Shown here piece after piece: positions 1 through 9,737 of a DNA stretch of 64,000 bases. The translations under genes and the position numbers were made by a program. The stretch is taken from NCBI RefSeq assembly GCF_013375035.1, contig NZ_CP056032.1:4772001-4836000 (forward strand), written 5' to 3'. How positions within the stretch are numbered: position 1 is the first letter of the stretch; every line of letters starts with the position of its first letter. The notes under the pieces were generated by a model. That model did not search any database. It saw only the letters and a list, made by a program, of their open reading frames with translations, and was not told where the DNA came from. Source of the stretch: Spirosoma sp. KUDC1026. Its GTDB lineage: Bacteria; Bacteroidota; Bacteroidia; Cytophagales; Spirosomataceae.

Positions 1-417
1 GCGATGAAAGATGTAGGCCTTCCAGATCCGGGCCGCCGACAGTTTGTTGACGTTTGCCGGATTACCCGCCACCGCGTCCATCACCTGTACGATCGACGTA
101 ACCGCACCCGATCCGGCGCCCGTACCTGCATACGCATTCCAGTTACCCTGCGAATACGAGAAGTTGAAGTATTTATCACCGGCGGCTGGCACTTCCTTAT
201 ACGTCGAGAAGTGCTGCATCGAACCGCCAATGGTCAGGTAAGCGGCTCCCGTAAAGTTGGTGCTCACCCCATCCAGTTGCGCCCGGGTAAACAGGTACTC
301 TGGAATAACAGCCGAATATTTATTAGGGTCTACGTTCATTTCCTCAAAGCCTTTGTCACAGGCAGACAGGAGGAATAAGGGAGCCGCAGCTAATATTTTA
401 TAAATCAGACGTTTCAT
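1..417 (-). CDS. SusD/RagB-family nutrient-binding outer-membrane lipoprotein (N-terminal part, runs off window)
   Basis: Translating the minus strand from the ATG at 417 gives 139 open codons to the window edge, so only the N-terminus is seen. It starts with a short charged signal peptide and a lipobox (LLSAC) at about residue 20, followed by a SusD-like N-terminal segment (NVDPNKYS, then 'PEYLFTRAQ'). It begins 23 bases after the SusC stop codon, the usual susCD arrangement. Known role of the family: surface lipoprotein that caps the SusC transporter and captures the glycan or peptide substrate. Substrate cannot be inferred from this fragment. The familiar layout makes the call firm although the gene is incomplete. 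Confidence 0.88.
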   Translation of the reverse strand, partial: MKRLIYKILAAAPLFLLSACDKGFEEMNVDPNKYSAVIPEYLFTRAQLDGVSTNFTGAAYLTIGGSMQHFSTYKEVPAAGDKYFNFSYSQGNWNAYAGTGAGSGAVTSIVQVMDAVAGNPANVNKLSAARIWKAYIFHR

Positions 418-440
418 GTTGCCGTAAGAGGGTTAGTAGA

Positions 441-3400
441 TTAGAATTTAACCGTCAGGTTCACACCCAGGCTACGTGTTCTTGGTACGCCAAAGGCTTC
501 CAGGCCCTGTGCGTTGCTGCTCGTATAGCCCGACTCCGGATCGAAGTACTGGTTCTTCTTGTCTTTGTACAGGATAGCCAGGTTACGACCAACGATCGAG
601 ATCGACGCTGCCTGCAGTTTCAGGAAGGGGAACTTGCTGACGGGGAGGTTGTAGCTCAGGATAATCTGACGCAGCTTGACGAAGTCGTTGTTGAACATGA
701 ACATCGCCGTGTAGTTCTTGTCGTTGTCGTAGTACGTATCTACGTCTTCTTTCTTCCAGAATTTGGTAAAGGGTGCTCCTTCTGGGGTTACACCCGTTAC
801 GGTCACGCCGGTTTCGCGACCGGGCAGGGTTTCCTGTGGCAGACCAAAGCGGTAGGCGTACTGGTACAGGTTCGAGTAAACGATGCTACCGAACTTACCG
901 TCAATCAAGAAGTTCAGCGAGAAATTCTTATAGCGGAAGTTGTTGGTGATCCCCATCGTGAGCGGAGGAGTTCCCTGACCGATTTCTTCCAGATCACCGC
1001 GGACCGCGTAACCGCTGGCCGTGTTGAATACTACGTTACCAGCCGCGTCGGTTTTCTTGCGGTAGCCCCAGATCGTTCCGTATGGCCGACCCAGTACGTT
1101 ACGTACCACACCACCTCCTACGCCCGTACCGATGTCGATGCTCGTCAGACCCTCGGCCAGTTGCTCAATTTTGCTCCGGTTATACGCCAGGTTGTAGCTT
1201 ACGTCCCACACAAAACCGCCGTTTTTAACCGGTGTTCCGGTCAGCAGCAATTCGACACCTTTATTGCTCAGGGCGCCTACGTTCAGCAGGGCCGACGTAT
1301 AACCCGACGACAGGGCAATGTTCGTGGTTACGATGTCGTTGGTGGTCCGGCGATTGTACAAGGTCAGGTCAAGACCTAAACGGTTGTTCAGGAAGCGGGC
1401 TTCGATACCCCCTTCGTAAGTCGTTGAGGTCAGCGGTTTCAGATCGGGATTCGGCATCTGCGACGAAGCCAGCCCTTCGACCGGACGGCCGTTGTGACCA
1501 CCCTGCTGCAACGAATAATACTGATAGATCTGGTATGGGCTCACCGTAGCACCACCTACCTGCGCCCACGATGCCCGCAGTTTGGCGAAGCTTACCGCTT
1601 TTGGCAGCCGAACCGCGTCCGACAGGATGAACGAACCCCCTACCGATGGGTAGAAAATGCTGTTGCTTTTGGGGTTCAGGACCGAGAACCAGTCCTGCCG
1701 ACCCGACAGGGTCAGGTAAGCTACGTTCTTGTAGCTGAAGTCCGTCGACGCGAACAGCGAGTTGATCGCGCTTTTGTAATACGTTGGCGTCGTCGTTGAG
1801 GTAGCCAGGTTGGTGTAGCTGTAGAAATACGGAATCGCGAATTCGCTACCCGCAATCGTCGTCTGGTCGTAGAGCGACTGCTGTAAGTTACCTCCCAGCA
1901 GGGCCGTGAAACCCAGATCACCCGCGAAGGTTTTGTTGTAATTCAGCGTCAGCAGGCCGTTGGTTTCCGACGAGCTGGTTTTACGGGCTTCGTAGGTACC
2001 CAATGGCTGGTAGGCATTGTTGGTCGGCTGGATGTACTCCGACTGGAAGCTGTAGAAATCCTGGCTGACACTGCCTTTAATGAACAGATTGTCCAGAATA
2101 TTATACCGGATACTTCCCTGACCGATGAAGCGGTTTTTCCGGTCGTCGTTCTTGAATTTGTTAACGACGAAGTAGGGGTTCGGTGCCGCTGGTACGGGGT
2201 TCCATTCCAGCTCTTTTCCCGTTGTAGCGTCGTAACCAGGAGCCAGCGTACGGATGTCAACCGTATTGGCAATCAGGTACGTAGCCCAGTGAGGGTTCAT
2301 GTCGGCGTACCCAACTTTCGGACGGTTGGTGGCGGTTTCCAGGTTATACTGGAATACGGCTTCAACCGACAGTTTTTTCCCCAGGAACGCGTTCAGGTTC
2401 AGGTTGGCAATCCGACGGGCAAACGACGAATTTGGTACAATGCTGTTGGCCTGCGTGTTGTTCAGCCCCAGACGGAAATTAACGACTTCGTTACCACCCG
2501 TGAACGCAACCGAGTTGATGTAGTTGCTGCCCGTCCGGTAGAAGTTTTTCAGATTGTCTTTCTGGGGAGAATAAGGGTGTAGTTGTCCGTCAACCTGCAT
2601 GTAAGGCTGACCATCCATGGGTGCACCATACGACAGACGGCCCGTACTCTTGGCCTGCGTCAGCGTCGTTGGTTTTACCCCATCAACACCCTGACCATAC
2701 TGGTACTGCCAGTTTGGAATCACGGCCAGATCTTCGAACGAGGTCGTGCTGTTCACTTCTATGCCAACCCCTTTCTGACCGCGACCTTTTTTCGTCGTGA
2801 TCAGGATAACGCCGTTCGACGCACGAGCCCCGTACAGAGCAGCCGCCGGGCCACCTTTCAGGACGCTGATCGACTCAATATCGTCGGGGTTGATACCACC
2901 GATCCCATCGCCCCGGTCAACGTTCATGCCGTTCCCGTCGGCGGTAGTACCACCGGGGGTGCTGTTGTCCATCGGCATCCCGTTGATTACGTACAAAGGC
3001 TGGTTGTTTCCATTCAGCGAACCGTTACCGCGGATGACGATACGGCTGGAACCACCAGGACCAGTTGCCATACCCGTTGCGTTTACCCCGGCAATTTTAC
3101 CGGTCAGGGCGTTGGCTACGTTCAGTTCGCGCGCCTGGGTGAATTCGCTGCCTTTTACTTCGGTCACGGCGTAGGCCAGGGCTTTTTTCTCTTTTGAGAT
3201 ACCGAGCGCTGTTACGACCACTTCGTTCAGGGTGCTGGCTTCGGGAGTCAGATTCACCGACAGCTCGGTCTGGTTACCCACCGTAACTTCCTGACGCTTA
3301 TACCCAACGAAGCTGAATACCAGAACGGCATTGTCTTCGGTTATTTCGATCGCGTACGATCCGTCAGCAGCCGTGGTTGTTCCGCGCTGGCTTGCCTTCA

Positions 3401-3872
3401 CGACAACACTCACGCCCGGCAGCCCCGTCCCATTTTCGTCCAGGACGAAGCCCGTCAGTTTACGTTTTGGTGCTTCCAGCTGGCTGGTTGACTTAACTTC
3501 CGAGGTTGATACCTGCCGTTTCAGAATGATACGTTCCTGAAAAACTTCGTACGATACCTGGTAGGGAGTCAGGACTTTATCCAGTACTTCGGCCAGGGGT
3601 TCGTTGGTAAATTTATAGTTCTGCTTCCGCACATTGTTGAACACCTGAGAGGTGTACATAAACTTCACCTGGGCGGTTGCGCCAATTTTTTCTAACAACT
3701 TGTCAATATCAGCGTTAGTGAGTTGAACGCTTACCTTGCGATCCAGAATCTTCTGCGCGTTCAGATCATAGGCGTGGGTAATCGTGGTAAAGAGGGCGGC
3801 AAACAGGGTCAGGCATAAGCTCGTGACCAAGACTCTCGGTATTGTTTTTTGAACAAGTAGTCTTTTTAACAT
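441..3872 (-). CDS. SusC/RagA-family TonB-dependent outer-membrane receptor with STN domain
   Basis: 1143 residues. A signal peptide (to about residue 40) is followed by an STN (secretin/TonB N-terminal) domain at about 45-120, a carboxypeptidase-like regulatory domain (about 138-210, GFVLDENGTGLPGVSVVVK), a TonB-box-like NEVVVTALG at about 216, a plug domain, and a long beta-barrel ending in aromatic F. The STN domain is the signalling module that in this family contacts a FecR-type anti-sigma factor, and exactly such a gene lies just upstream at 4064-5200 with an ECF sigma factor behind it. The protein should import a large substrate together with the SusD lipoprotein encoded downstream and signal its presence inward. 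The substrate is unknown; no glycoside hydrolase is visible in the window. Confidence 0.95.
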   Translation of the reverse strand: MLKRLLVQKTIPRVLVTSLCLTLFAALFTTITHAYDLNAQKILDRKVSVQLTNADIDKLLEKIGATAQVKFMYTSQVFNNVRKQNYKFTNEPLAEVLDKVLTPYQVSYEVFQERIILKRQVSTSEVKSTSQLEAPKRKLTGFVLDENGTGLPGVSVVVKASQRGTTTAADGSYAIEITEDNAVLVFSFVGYKRQEVTVGNQTELSVNLTPEASTLNEVVVTALGISKEKKALAYAVTEVKGSEFTQARELNVANALTGKIAGVNATGMATGPGGSSRIVIRGNGSLNGNNQPLYVINGMPMDNSTPGGTTADGNGMNVDRGDGIGGINPDDIESISVLKGGPAAALYGARASNGVILITTKKGRGQKGVGIEVNSTTSFEDLAVIPNWQYQYGQGVDGVKPTTLTQAKSTGRLSYGAPMDGQPYMQVDGQLHPYSPQKDNLKNFYRTGSNYINSVAFTGGNEVVNFRLGLNNTQANSIVPNSSFARRIANLNLNAFLGKKLSVEAVFQYNLETATNRPKVGYADMNPHWATYLIANTVDIRTLAPGYDATTGKELEWNPVPAAPNPYFVVNKFKNDDRKNRFIGQGSIRYNILDNLFIKGSVSQDFYSFQSEYIQPTNNAYQPLGTYEARKTSSSETNGLLTLNYNKTFAGDLGFTALLGGNLQQSLYDQTTIAGSEFAIPYFYSYTNLATSTTTPTYYKSAINSLFASTDFSYKNVAYLTLSGRQDWFSVLNPKSNSIFYPSVGGSFILSDAVRLPKAVSFAKLRASWAQVGGATVSPYQIYQYYSLQQGGHNGRPVEGLASSQMPNPDLKPLTSTTYEGGIEARFLNNRLGLDLTLYNRRTTNDIVTTNIALSSGYTSALLNVGALSNKGVELLLTGTPVKNGGFVWDVSYNLAYNRSKIEQLAEGLTSIDIGTGVGGGVVRNVLGRPYGTIWGYRKKTDAAGNVVFNTASGYAVRGDLEEIGQGTPPLTMGITNNFRYKNFSLNFLIDGKFGSIVYSNLYQYAYRFGLPQETLPGRETGVTVTGVTPEGAPFTKFWKKEDVDTYYDNDKNYTAMFMFNNDFVKLRQIILSYNLPVSKFPFLKLQAASISIVGRNLAILYKDKKNQYFDPESGYTSSNAQGLEAFGVPRTRSLGVNLTVKF

Positions 3873-4063
3873 AGTTTTGGCTTTTGTCGGATTAAAAAAT
3901 TCGGCACAAGGAGTCCTTCTCCGCGTAGGCGGATGTCTTGTGAGGAGACAGGGGGCGAAACCAGGGTCAGGGGTGTTGGCGCATCTCTGACCTTTCTTTT
4001 TTAAGCGGAAAGAGTGTTATTTACATAGGCACGTTTCGTTCTATACGGTTAATTATCAAGTTA

Positions 4064-5200
4064 CTAGCAACCACTGCCTTCAATGATGATCTGCGTACCG
4101 ACCCGCCGATACGTAGCGTTGATGGTACGGCAGATCAGGTCCAGTTTATCGTATAAGGGTTCGTCAACGATCGAAGCGGTCAGGTAGCAGTTCTTCAGCG
4201 CTTCCCTGTCAAAACTGATGTCAACTCCATAAGCTTCCTCCAGTTCGGCGAAGACCTCGGCCATCGCCGTTTTCCGATATCGGAAAAATTTTTCCTTGAT
4301 GGACGGGTCCAGTAAACTCGGCTCATCGACCAGGCTGACAACCAACCGGCTGCTAGCCTCCGAAACGGTTACCTGCTGATTCGGCGTCAGGACTACATCG
4401 CCTTCCAGTCTGCTGGTTTTCAGGGGCAACTCATTTCCTTCTACCTGCTTCGAGACAGCAACCCGGCCCGTACTGACAATAACTTTACCCACTTTCTGTC
4501 CTTGGTTAGCCTGAACCGTAAAACTGGTCCCCAGCACTTTCGTCGTCAGGACGTCGGTATGCACGTAGAAAGGTTTGTTCGGGTCTTTCGTTACGTCAAA
4601 AAAAGCTTCGCCCAGCAGATACACATCACGTTCGTTCTTTGTGAACTGCTCTGGATACCGCACCTGGCTGTTCGGTTTGAGTGCTACCGTACTTTCGTCG
4701 GGCAGTTGAACCTGCATCGGTTTATCCGTCGTGTTACTAATCGTCTTCCAGGGCGAGGCAACCCGTTTTGTCAAAGCACCATACGTTGGTGTTATTGCCT
4801 GACGCGAATCCAGTTGAGAGAACGCATACCAGCCTATGACACCCAGCACCAGAGCAACACCAGCGGCAATGCCGTACTGCCACGATTGGAAAGACCGTTG
4901 AACGACCCAGCGCGGAGACCGGTCGGCTTCCCGATCCGCCAGCGACTGATAGAGACGGTTGATTTCCGTTTTTACATCATCATCAGAAAGCAGCGACTCG
5001 TCGGCAAGCGGCTGCTGATATAAAGTGTTCAGCGAAAGCAACACACTCTGGGCTTTGTCGATCAGGTCCTGCTTGTCCGGATTTTCCCGGAGCCAGTTTT
5101 CCCAAAATTCGCGCTCGACGGGTGCCTCGTACAGCTTCCATCGCTGAAACGAGACATCAGCGGCTAATTCCTCAGGTTCGTATTGTCGGTAGTCGTGCAT
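4064..5200 (-). CDS. FecR-family transmembrane anti-sigma factor
   Basis: 378 residues. An N-terminal cytoplasmic region (1-105) precedes one membrane helix (about 107-127, WQYGIAAGVALVLGVIGWYA), then a periplasmic FecR domain (about 145-250, with LPDESTVALKPNSQVRYP and LLGEAFFDVTKD) and a C-terminal DUF4974-like domain (about 305-375). In this family the N-terminus holds the ECF sigma factor and the periplasmic part receives the signal from the STN domain of a TonB receptor. It lies between the sigma factor (5427-6032) and the SusC receptor (441-3872), all on the minus strand, so it is the middle part of a three-protein trans-envelope switch. The FecR assignment is firm; the ligand is unknown. 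Confidence 0.93.
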   Translation of the reverse strand: MHDYRQYEPEELAADVSFQRWKLYEAPVEREFWENWLRENPDKQDLIDKAQSVLLSLNTLYQQPLADESLLSDDDVKTEINRLYQSLADREADRSPRWVVQRSFQSWQYGIAAGVALVLGVIGWYAFSQLDSRQAITPTYGALTKRVASPWKTISNTTDKPMQVQLPDESTVALKPNSQVRYPEQFTKNERDVYLLGEAFFDVTKDPNKPFYVHTDVLTTKVLGTSFTVQANQGQKVGKVIVSTGRVAVSKQVEGNELPLKTSRLEGDVVLTPNQQVTVSEASSRLVVSLVDEPSLLDPSIKEKFFRYRKTAMAEVFAELEEAYGVDISFDREALKNCYLTASIVDEPLYDKLDLICRTINATYRRVGTQIIIEGSGC

Positions 5201-5426
5201 ACCAGCCGGGAGATACCCCGCTTGTTTCTTTAAGGATGCAGAACCTATTGGCCAATACTCACCTTCCTGAAATTTTATTTCGAAAATTTTTTAATCAGGC
5301 AAATATCAATCAACAATTGACCGAAAAATAAACGCAATTAGGCTATAACTTTTCCAGGACGGCAGCCCCAAAAATTTAATTATTAACCTATTAAATAGGC
5401 TTTTAATAAGATAGCATATTAACTGC

Positions 5427-6032
5427 CTATAGCGTCTGAATAATGGCGAACAGAAAGCCGATGGACGAAGAAAGCTGTCCCTTAAGCGCAGTAAGCGCCC
5501 GATACAGGAGGTTGGCGACTGATTGTCGGTTAATTTCCATCAGGTCGGCAATCTGTTCGTTGTCCAGATTTTTGTAGAACTTCAGAAAAACGACTTCCTG
5601 CTGGCGCTTGGGCAGCAAATCGACCGCCTGCCGGAGTTTAAGCTGACTCTCCGATTCGCTTTCCTCCTGCGTAATGTTGCCTTCGATGGTCTGCCAGTCC
5701 GACAGCTCGCCCAGCTCGTCGGCTTCCAAAGAGGAAAGGCTGGGTTTACTCCGGCGAAATTCCTGAAAAAGCTGATTTCGCAGCGATTTGAAGAAATAAA
5801 CGGCAACAAACTGGATCGTGATGGTCTGGCGCTTCTCCCAGATGTTGATGAACACCTCCTGAATCGTATCCTTAATAAAGTCCGTATCCGACGTGAAATT
5901 GGTAGCGTACCGAAACATAGACCGGTACTGTGATTCAGCCAACCGACAAAAAGCCATCTTATCTCCCGCCTGCGCCTGCTGCCAGAGAGATAGTAGATGC
6001 TGGTTTTCCTCGATTAGATGCTGACGATTCAA
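5427..6032 (-). CDS. ECF RNA polymerase sigma factor partnered with FecR
   Basis: 201 residues with sigma-70 region 2 (about 20-90, DTIQEVFINIWEKR being the region 2.2-like helix) and region 4 (about 135-190, LPKRQQEVVFLKFYKNLDNE followed by QIADLMEINRQSVANLLYRA helix-turn-helix). The C-terminal tail is hydrophobic (IGFLFAIIQTL). It is the promoter-proximal gene of the sigma/anti-sigma/SusC/SusD array. In this family the sigma factor is released when the receptor is loaded and then transcribes the susCD genes. The spacer to the FecR gene (5201-5426) is AT-rich and could hold a second promoter, but no convincing box was found. Confidence 0.93.
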   Translation of the reverse strand: MNRQHLIEENQHLLSLWQQAQAGDKMAFCRLAESQYRSMFRYATNFTSDTDFIKDTIQEVFINIWEKRQTITIQFVAVYFFKSLRNQLFQEFRRSKPSLSSLEADELGELSDWQTIEGNITQEESESESQLKLRQAVDLLPKRQQEVVFLKFYKNLDNEQIADLMEINRQSVANLLYRALTALKGQLSSSIGFLFAIIQTL

Positions 6033-6203
6033 CGCAACTTATTTTAAAGAATGAACGTAAAAATAAGGATTAGCCAACAAAACACCCGCCTATCCGGCAA
6101 TAAACAAACATTAATATGGTTACGGCTTGTCTATACCGTAAGAAAATACCGCTTCTAGGCTTGCAGCATGTACGTAAGTAATACGCTGACTCTCAAAGAT
6201 TTT

Positions 6204-6959
6204 TTACTGCGCTGTTTCCCGGCGCCAGTTGTCCAGCAGAATAGCGGTGGCGATACCTACGTTCAGCGACTCGGCTTCCCCGTAACGCGGGATCGTGACC
6301 CGCTGGGTTACGTACGGCTCGACCACCGGGCGAATCCCGTTCGATTCGTTACCCATGATCAGGTAGCCCCCTTTCGAGAACGCAAGCTGGTGCACGTTCT
6401 CTCCGCCCAGAAAAGCGCCGTATACCGATTGTTTCGACGGCTGCTCGCGTAAAAAGGTCACGATATCACCGTACCACCAGGCAACGCGGGTAAACGAGCC
6501 TTTACTGGCCGAAATTACTTTCGGGTTATACACATCCGTTGTTGTTTCGGAGCAGATAATTTTTCGAATCCCGTACCAGTCCGCAATCCGCAGGATGGTG
6601 CCCAGGTTGCCCGGATCCCGGATATCGTCCAGAATCAGGACCAGTTCGTGATCGGTTACGGCTAACGGCCGGTTTTCTTTCGTTCTAACAACGGCGATAG
6701 CGGCATTGTTGCTTTCCAGGGTACCGGCCCGTTCGAGATCGGCGACCGATGCAATTTCAACGGGGGTTCGTTGGCCGTCTGTGAGGTGGCTGTTTTCTTT
6801 GTAAAACGTTTCGGTTGCAATCAGCAGCTCTGTCTGAAAATCGGACTGCAATACTTCCTGAACGCTCTTGGCGCCTTCAACCAGAAACGCACCATGCTGC
6901 TGCCGGTATTTTTTCTGATGCAGCGACTGTATATATTTGATTTGATTCTTAGATAACAT
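6204..6959 (-). CDS. TrmH/SpoU-family RNA 2'-O-ribose methyltransferase
   Basis: 251 residues. An N-terminal RNA-binding domain of the SpoU type (about 1-95, ending the lead-in with FLVEGAKSVQEVL) is followed by the knotted SPOUT methylase domain. All three SpoU motifs are visible: DDIRDPGNLGTILRIAD (111-127), MGNESNGI (202-209) and IPRYGEAESLNVG (223-235). Enzymes of this family transfer a methyl group from S-adenosylmethionine to a ribose 2'-OH of rRNA or tRNA; the exact site cannot be told. Its ATG (6959-6957) shares a base with the TTG start of tamL on the other strand, so the two divergent genes have no intergenic space and their promoters must lie inside each other's coding regions. Confidence 0.92.
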   Translation of the reverse strand: MLSKNQIKYIQSLHQKKYRQQHGAFLVEGAKSVQEVLQSDFQTELLIATETFYKENSHLTDGQRTPVEIASVADLERAGTLESNNAAIAVVRTKENRPLAVTDHELVLILDDIRDPGNLGTILRIADWYGIRKIICSETTTDVYNPKVISASKGSFTRVAWWYGDIVTFLREQPSKQSVYGAFLGGENVHQLAFSKGGYLIMGNESNGIRPVVEPYVTQRVTIPRYGEAESLNVGIATAILLDNWRRETAQ

Positions 6960-9544
6960 TGATAAACGGTCAATCAGTAAGGCTCACGTTATGTCTCGGT
7001 CTGGTGCTAACGGTCATGTTCTCGGCCTGCGTTAGTTCCCGACAGTTCGGCAATAACCGCTATCTGCTCACCGCTCAGATCATTCGGGGTAACGACGCCA
7101 TTTCGGACGAGCAGCTCGAAAGCCTGATTCCCCAGAAACCCAACCGCCGGATTCTGGGGCTTCCGATCACCCCTCCCCTCTGGTTTTACCAGCTTGGGCT
7201 CCGTTCCTACAACCACGACGCTGTTTTGCGGGAACTGGAGGCCAAAACTAACGAATTCGAGCAGCAAAGTCAGCAACTGGCCGATCAGCCCAAAGCCTTA
7301 AAGCGCCTTAATCGTCGGTTTAGCCGCGAAGCAAAGCGATTGCGCCAGAAAGCCGAAGAAGGCAACTGGCTCATGCGGAACCTGGGGGAGCAGCCCTCTT
7401 ATTTTGTTGAAAGCGATGCAAGGACAAATGCTGCCAAGATGCAGCGGTTCCTGGTTGACAAGGGATTCTTTAACGCGCAGACCAGTTACTCGCTTGATAC
7501 GTTACGTCGGCGACAGATTCGGGCCAACTACCAGATAAAAGAAAATGCCGGGTTCCATCTCCGGACAATCCTGTATTCCATCGCCGATCCCCGCGTGGAT
7601 TCGCTGGTGCGCGCGTCGCTCAACGCCAGTCAGCTTCGCGTCGGCGATCGATACGATGTCGACAATATGGCTGCCGAACGGGTCAGAATTGAGTCATTAC
7701 TGCGTGACCAGGGCTATTACCTGTTTTCCCGCCAGTACATCCGCGCAACCGATGTCGACACCAACCGGAATAGCCTCGACCGACTGGCGGCCGACAGTGC
7801 TGTTCGGCGCCCTGTCAGCGTACGAGTAGACATTCTCAATCCGCCGAACCAGCTTGCCCATCCGATCTTTCACTTTGGCGACGTCGACGTCCGGATTAGT
7901 CCCAACGCCGATGCCGATGTGGCTGCTTTAGCAACACAGATCAGCCGCCTGGATACGGTGACCCGGAACGGGGTTACTTATTTTCTGGAGAAACGAAATA
8001 TATCAACGCGGCTGTTAGACGGCAAAATTCTGCTTCGGCCCGGTGCCTTATACAGCCAGAGCAATTACCGGAACACGCAGCGGAACCTCTTCCTGCTCAA
8101 CCAGTTTAAGCTCATCAACCTCAACTTCGTCGATTCGACAAACCGACAGCTACGTACGCTGATTACGGCTACGCCACTCGACAAATACGAAACAACGCTT
8201 GAAGGAGGACTCTTTGTCCTATCGCAGGCACAGCCCGGCCCGTTTACGAACGTTACGTTCCGGGTGCGCAATCTGTTTGGCGGGCTGGAAACCTTCGAAG
8301 CGACCGTTCGTTACGGCCTTGAATACCAGACCGGCTTTGCCACCGATCAGGCGGGCAGCCAGAAACCTTATCCTTCGAATGAGTTCGGAGCCATTACGTC
8401 GCTGATTTTTCCGCAGATGCTGTTTCCCGGTCGCTGGCGCTTCCGCTTCAACTCGTACAATCCACGAACTCAGCTTAGTATCAGCTTTAACAACACGATC
8501 CGGCCGGACTATAAACGGTCGTTGCTGCGGAGTACGATGGCCTACAACTGGCAAACGACACCCGCCAAGCAGTTCAGTCTTTTGATCGCTGACATCAACC
8601 TGATTAACGCCAGCTTCGACACTGACTTTGGTAAGGCTTTTCAGGAGCAACTTAAACAGCAGCAGGCCTTGGGAAGTACCGTTTACCTCAGCTTCCGGCG
8701 CTCGCTAAGCTCCAGTTTCAGCTTTGCGTACACTTATAATACCAACGTGCAGGGGCAGAATCGCCGGTCTAACTTTTTTCGTAGCGCTGTGGAATCGGGC
8801 GGAACAACGCTTAATCTTTTCTCTAATCGTACTATTGAGCGCTGGAGCGATACGAGCGTAACGGGACTGCAGTTCTATAAATTTCTACGATTCAGTTTCG
8901 ATTATCGACACTACGTACCGATCAAGACGCGTACCACATTAGCGTTCCGGTTCAATACGGGGCTGGTGTACGGATACGGACCAGGGCAGACGGCCCCCTA
9001 CGAAAAACTGTTCTTTGCGGGCGGTAGCAACAGTATCCGGGGCTGGCTGCCACGCCGATTAGGACCGGGGGCTGAATTACCACAGTTCCCAATCGGTCAG
9101 CCTCGTACACCGATACTGAATCCACGGTATCCGCAACAGTTTGCCTATACCTTCGAAAAGCCGGGCGATATGCTCATCGAAGCATCCGCCGAACTCCGTG
9201 GCCGGTTGTTTCACTTCGGGGGCGACATTAATGGGGCACTGTTCGTGGATGCGGGTAACGTCTGGACAATTCGTGACAACCCGAACCGCTACGGTGATGT
9301 CTTCAAACTCAGCACATTCGTTCCCCAGATTGCCGTAGGAACCGGAGTAGGGCTCCGCGTCGATTTCTCCTTTTTCGTGATTCGGTTCGACGGGGGGATC
9401 AAGGTTTGGGACCCCGCCCGTCAGTATCTCAAAAATGGCGAGCTGGTTGACGAACGTTTTTTGCTGCCCAAGTTTTCACTACGTCAATTGTCGAGCGGCC
9501 CTAACCCATTGACAATCAATTTCGGGATTGGCTATCCGTTTTAA
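6959..9544 (+). CDS. tamL: TamL-type BamA/TamA-family outer-membrane assembly lipoprotein
   Basis: 861 residues. The frame opens after a stop at 6950-6952 and the only start that keeps the signal peptide is TTG at 6959; it leads to a lipobox (VMFSAC) at about residues 19-24. An N-terminal soluble POTRA-like region (about 30-430) is followed by a 16-strand-type barrel of the surface-antigen D15 family, including FFAGGSNSIRGW near residue 690 and a C-terminus ending in GIGYPF. A lipidated TamA homologue is the form known in Bacteroidota as TamL. It is expected to sit in the outer membrane and act in protein or lipid transport to the surface with TamB. No tamB is adjacent here. The gene is divergent from the SpoU methylase. 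Confidence 0.88.
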   Translation: MINGQSVRLTLCLGLVLTVMFSACVSSRQFGNNRYLLTAQIIRGNDAISDEQLESLIPQKPNRRILGLPITPPLWFYQLGLRSYNHDAVLRELEAKTNEFEQQSQQLADQPKALKRLNRRFSREAKRLRQKAEEGNWLMRNLGEQPSYFVESDARTNAAKMQRFLVDKGFFNAQTSYSLDTLRRRQIRANYQIKENAGFHLRTILYSIADPRVDSLVRASLNASQLRVGDRYDVDNMAAERVRIESLLRDQGYYLFSRQYIRATDVDTNRNSLDRLAADSAVRRPVSVRVDILNPPNQLAHPIFHFGDVDVRISPNADADVAALATQISRLDTVTRNGVTYFLEKRNISTRLLDGKILLRPGALYSQSNYRNTQRNLFLLNQFKLINLNFVDSTNRQLRTLITATPLDKYETTLEGGLFVLSQAQPGPFTNVTFRVRNLFGGLETFEATVRYGLEYQTGFATDQAGSQKPYPSNEFGAITSLIFPQMLFPGRWRFRFNSYNPRTQLSISFNNTIRPDYKRSLLRSTMAYNWQTTPAKQFSLLIADINLINASFDTDFGKAFQEQLKQQQALGSTVYLSFRRSLSSSFSFAYTYNTNVQGQNRRSNFFRSAVESGGTTLNLFSNRTIERWSDTSVTGLQFYKFLRFSFDYRHYVPIKTRTTLAFRFNTGLVYGYGPGQTAPYEKLFFAGGSNSIRGWLPRRLGPGAELPQFPIGQPRTPILNPRYPQQFAYTFEKPGDMLIEASAELRGRLFHFGGDINGALFVDAGNVWTIRDNPNRYGDVFKLSTFVPQIAVGTGVGLRVDFSFFVIRFDGGIKVWDPARQYLKNGELVDERFLLPKFSLRQLSSGPNPLTINFGIGYPF

Positions 9545-9634
9545 AACCTCAATTACTACGTTCTAATTGATCTCTTTTAAGAGAAATTAACGGCCTGAAG
9601 CTGTCATTTTGGCAGAACTTTCCGGCCTTTCTCG

Positions 9635-9642
9635 TAAATTTG
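9635..9642 (+). promoter_or_regulatory. candidate Bacteroidota -7 box upstream of miaB
   Basis: TAAATTTG is an exact match to the Bacteroidota -7 consensus TAnnTTTG. A TTTG lies at 9608-9611, 23 bases upstream, a little longer than the usual 19-21 spacing to the -33 element. The predicted start of transcription near 9650 would leave about 90 bases of leader before the miaB ATG. Confidence 0.45.
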
Positions 9643-9737
9643 TTATTCAATTTTGAAACTGACAGCCCGTCGTTACCAACAGACAACTCGCATTACGTGG
9701 GTTATCTGCTGTTCTGCCCTGGCTTAATATAGTCCAT

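Noticed and set aside
1232..3197. Several 60-200 residue plus-strand ORFs opposite the SusC gene
   Set aside because: Shadows of a long real gene; translations show no domain or signal.
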